Source of the DNA: Caldifarciminota bacterium UBA3073
GTDB taxonomy: Bacteria; Hydrothermota; UBA3073
DNA length: 17,608 nt
Direction: 5' to 3'
Assembly: GCA_002366725.1 (NCBI GenBank)
Contig: DFBT01000057.1
Location: forward strand, 1-17,608
The translations under genes were made by a program, and so were the position numbers. The notes under the pieces are model-generated. The model ran no database searches and was not told the origin of the DNA. It worked only from the letters and a program-made list of their open reading frames with translations. Below are positions 16,083 through 17,608 of the stretch, piece by piece (within the stretch, counting starts at the first letter, position 1; each line of letters begins with the position of its first letter).

Positions 16083-16167
16083 CTGTGAACATCCGTGGTC
16101 TTCCGTGGTTAGTTCTTTATCTTTGATATTTGATTTTTAATATTTTATATTATTATATGGGGGTTTT

Positions 16168-16734
16168 ATGAAAAAGACATACATCGCTTTAGTTTTTCTT
16201 TTATTCTCGGTTTCTATCTGCATGGGCGAGCCCGCAGAAAGTGTTGAGATGATATGCAACAGGGATTATACACCCGCACTTTTCAACGCTATAAGTGGCG
16301 CAAAGGACTCCATCCACATCATAATGTATTCGGGTGGTTATTATCCCGACCATCCCGAGGGAATAAATAGACGGGTATACCGCGCTCTTGTTGCCGCAAA
16401 AGATAGGGGCGTGGATATAAAGGTGATACTTGATGCATCCGATTGGAATCCCAATAATACCGGGAAGAATGAAAAACTCGAGGGGTACCTCGAGGCAAAC
16501 GGTATCAAGGTGTGGTGGGACCCCCCCGATATTACCTCACACTGCAAGTTTATCGTGGTGGATGTGCACACCGTTATAGTGGGTTCAACAAACTGGACAT
16601 ACTATGCACTCGTTCACAACAACGAGGCGAATGTGTTGATAAAATCAAAACCACTTGCCGTGGAGTTTGAGTCCTATTTTCGCGATGTCCTCGGGGTATC
16701 GACGGATAAACTCGATATCGAGTATAAAGAGTGA
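16168..16734 (+). CDS. Secreted single-HKD phospholipase D-like nuclease family protein
   Basis: The 188-residue product starts with a clear signal peptide (MKKTYIALVFLLFSVSICMG). The rest is one PLDc_2-type domain. The catalytic HxKxxxxD motif is HCKFIVVD (H125, K127, D132), followed by GSTNW (139-143) and NNEANVLI, as in the Nuc/PLD6-like family, whose members work as dimers with one HKD from each chain. Known members cut nucleic acids or phosphodiesters; which applies here cannot be told. It is probably periplasmic or outside the cell. GGGGG at 16157-16161 is a poor ribosome site before ATG 16168; AT-rich DNA upstream may hold a promoter, but no good box is seen. No immunity-like partner gene lies beside it. 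Confidence 0.85.
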   Translation: MKKTYIALVFLLFSVSICMGEPAESVEMICNRDYTPALFNAISGAKDSIHIIMYSGGYYPDHPEGINRRVYRALVAAKDRGVDIKVILDASDWNPNNTGKNEKLEGYLEANGIKVWWDPPDITSHCKFIVVDVHTVIVGSTNWTYYALVHNNEANVLIKSKPLAVEFESYFRDVLGVSTDKLDIEYKE

Positions 16735-16957
16735 GAGTACGCTTACTCAGTTCCCAGTGAAAAATAGATAAGGAGAAAGGGAGAATAGGGAGAAATGGGG
16801 AACCCGCCTGCCACCTACTTACCGGCAGGCAAGCAAGAGTAGAAAGTTGGTTTGTTAGAATCTAAAAAACTATCTAACTAACTGATTAGTGCCTTAAATA
16901 GTCTTGTGAATATCCGTGTTCATCCGTGGTTAATGCATTTTAGGTTAATCCCATGCA
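16735..16957. repeat. 223-bp spacer with palindrome and uninterrupted host repeat
   Basis: No gene is seen. A purine-rich stretch (about 16767-16800) is followed by a loose palindrome copy, GCCTGCC (16806-16812) and GGCAGGC (16824-16830) with an 11-nt loop. An uninterrupted host repeat lies at 16905-16932 (TGTGAATATC then CGTGTTCATCCGTGGTTA). Confidence 0.6.
16806..16830. repeat. 20-bp palindrome family, copy 6 (long loop)
   Basis: GCCTGCC and GGCAGGC arms of 7 bp are kept, but the loop is 11 nt with the words CTACTTACC, as if extended by one unit of the TACC type found in copies 1 and 4. Confidence 0.55.
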
Positions 16958-17317
16958 ATGCTCATAAAGGACCTGAGAAATTGTAAGGAGATTGTCGCCG
17001 GTGATAATACAGCCCTCCGCGAACTTTTGCATCCCCAAAAAGAAAACCTCGAACTTCGCTATAGCCTCGCATACGCAGTTCTCAAGCCCGGTGAGACCTC
17101 AAGACCACACAGGTTGAAAACTTCAGAGGTATACTACATCCTGAAAGGAGAAGGGATAATGTATATCGATGACGAATCCGCAGAAGTTCGCTCCCAACAA
17201 GCTGTTTACATCCCACCGAATTCATTACAATATATTCAAAATACCGGGAATTCCGACCTCGAATTTTTGTGCATAGTAGACTCTGCATGGCGACCCGAGG
17301 ACGAAGATGTGATATAA
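16958..17317 (+). CDS. Small single-domain cupin protein
   Basis: The 119-residue product is one cupin_2 barrel, a fold of many small metal enzymes and sugar-binding proteins in the cytoplasm. Motif 1 is KPGETSRPHRLKTSEVYYIL (43-62), with H51 and E57 in place but L53 where the second His of HxH is usual. Motif 2 is PPNSLQYIQNTG (86-97), with Q91 where His is usual. Two of the usual four metal ligands are thus absent, though from memory the HRLxTSEVYYIL form recurs in a subfamily. It may bind metal weakly or act without it. ATG 16958 has no Shine-Dalgarno and is the first in-frame ATG. The substrate is unknown. Confidence 0.85.
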   Translation: MLIKDLRNCKEIVAGDNTALRELLHPQKENLELRYSLAYAVLKPGETSRPHRLKTSEVYYILKGEGIMYIDDESAEVRSQQAVYIPPNSLQYIQNTGNSDLEFLCIVDSAWRPEDEDVI

Positions 17318-17320
17318 AAA

Positions 17321-17416
17321 ATGGGGTGATGGGGTAATGGGGTAATGGGATGATGGGGTAATGGGATGATGGGATAATGGGGTAATGGGATGATGGGGTG
17401 ATGGGATAATGGGGTG
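17321..17416. repeat. Octamer array ATGGGRTR x12
   Basis: Twelve 8-bp units run without phase break, starting 3 bp after the cupin stop. Only positions 6 and 8 vary, and only between A and G. The + strand has runs of GGG or GGGG every 8 bp, so a G-quadruplex is possible. Confidence 0.85.
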
Positions 17417-17425
17417 AGGGTAGGA

Positions 17426-17441
17426 GCGACCTCCTGGTCGC
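17426..17441. other. Hairpin GCGACC-TCCT-GGTCGC
   Basis: A perfect 6-bp stem (17426-17431, 17436-17441) with a 4-nt loop lies just after the octamer array. No T-run follows. It could end transcription weakly or be another small repeat. Confidence 0.5.
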
Positions 17442-17468
17442 GATAATAGATGATGGGATAATGGATTT

Positions 17469-17565
17469 GCAGATTGCAGATTGTAGATTGTAGATTACGG
17501 ACACGAGTCACGAACTACGAACACGAACCACGAATTACTGATTACCGATAACCGATTACTGGTCA
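17469..17565. repeat. Heptamer arrays GYAGATT, CGAAYYA and CYGATWA
   Basis: GCAGATT, GCAGATT, GTAGATT, GTAGATT fill 17469-17496. CGA-type words, two of them 6 bp long (CGGACA, CGAACA), follow to 17537. CTGATTA, CCGATAA, CCGATTA and CTGGTCA fill 17538-17565. The last set repeats the arrays at 15888 and 16034. The rest, to 17608, holds no feature I can name. Confidence 0.6.
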
Positions 17566-17608
17566 CCTGTCCATCGTGGCTTCATGGTGGAAATTCCAGC
17601 CTCTCTTT

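Larger units (their letters stand above)
15763..16167. repeat. 405-bp repeat-rich spacer with a 196-bp-period duplication
   Basis: No gene is seen. A 43-bp block at 15792-15834 recurs at 15988-16030 with one mismatch, and each is followed by heptamer arrays and a GTGAACATC...GTGGTTAG host repeat, so the whole unit is duplicated. The first unit carries a palindrome (15941-15960) and the second does not. Heptamer arrays are CYGATWA at 15888-15922 and 16034-16075 and GTCATTG at 15827-15854. Confidence 0.65.

Noticed and set aside
16168..16734. PLD-like protein as a toxin of a defence or toxin-antitoxin system
   Set aside because: It has a signal peptide and no partner gene beside it.
17082..17504. 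Minus-strand 140-residue ORF rich in HYPI/PSSHYP repeats
   Set aside because: The repeats come from translating the ATGGGRTR array on the other strand, and the ORF runs into the cupin gene antisense. No ribosome site or family match.
17321..17565. CRISPR-like array
   Set aside because: Units of 7 or 8 bp run without spacers, and no cas genes are present.

Overview
The window looks like a chromosomal segment of an uncultured, Gram-negative-type bacterium, possibly from an FCB-like candidate lineage such as WOR-3 or Cloacimonadota. This is inference from gene content. Supporting signs are large exported proteins ending in a YPNPF...GIYF.......V.L(R/K) sorting-type domain, heavy use of AGA/AGG and ATA codons, a TPR-SPOR envelope protein, and spacers packed with short word-like repeats. 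No rRNA or taxonomic marker settles the point.

Region 1 (1-9329) holds exported proteins on the + strand. Two tandem paralogues carry calcium-binding FG-GAP/VCBS repeats; the first is cut by the window edge and frameshifted near 161. They are followed by one giant gene of about 1970 codons. It encodes a signal peptide, a glycosidase-like TIM barrel, an Ig/KNH-like domain, about 21 beta-propeller blades, a possible jelly roll and a C-terminal sorting domain. It is broken into three reading-frame segments by indels near 3811-3830 and 7441-7470.

Region 2 (9762-14007) holds housekeeping genes. der (EngA GTPase) stands apart. plsY and priA are 3 bp apart. A stand-alone Lrp/AsnC-type RAM gene converges on priA with a 1-bp gap. 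The PriA protein has lost its helicase motifs but keeps its zinc-binding and DNA-binding parts, so it looks like a pseudohelicase.

Region 3 (14224-15762) has a perfect sigma-70 promoter driving a TPR-SPOR gene and pyrE. A second perfect promoter drives tRNA-Leu(UAG) and tRNA-Glu(CUC).

Region 4 (15763-17608) has a secreted single-HKD phospholipase D-like protein and a small cupin, set among repeat-rich spacers.

The most unusual material is in the spacers. A 20-bp palindrome family (core CCTGCC/GGCAGG) has about seven copies. Two copies sit at the same junction of a host repeat that occurs uninterrupted twice more in this window, which looks like filled and empty sites. One decayed copy lies inside the priA reading frame. 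Phase-locked 7-bp and 8-bp word arrays (CYGATWA, GTCATTG, GYAGATT, NNGTWATT, ATGGGRTR) fill the gaps between genes.
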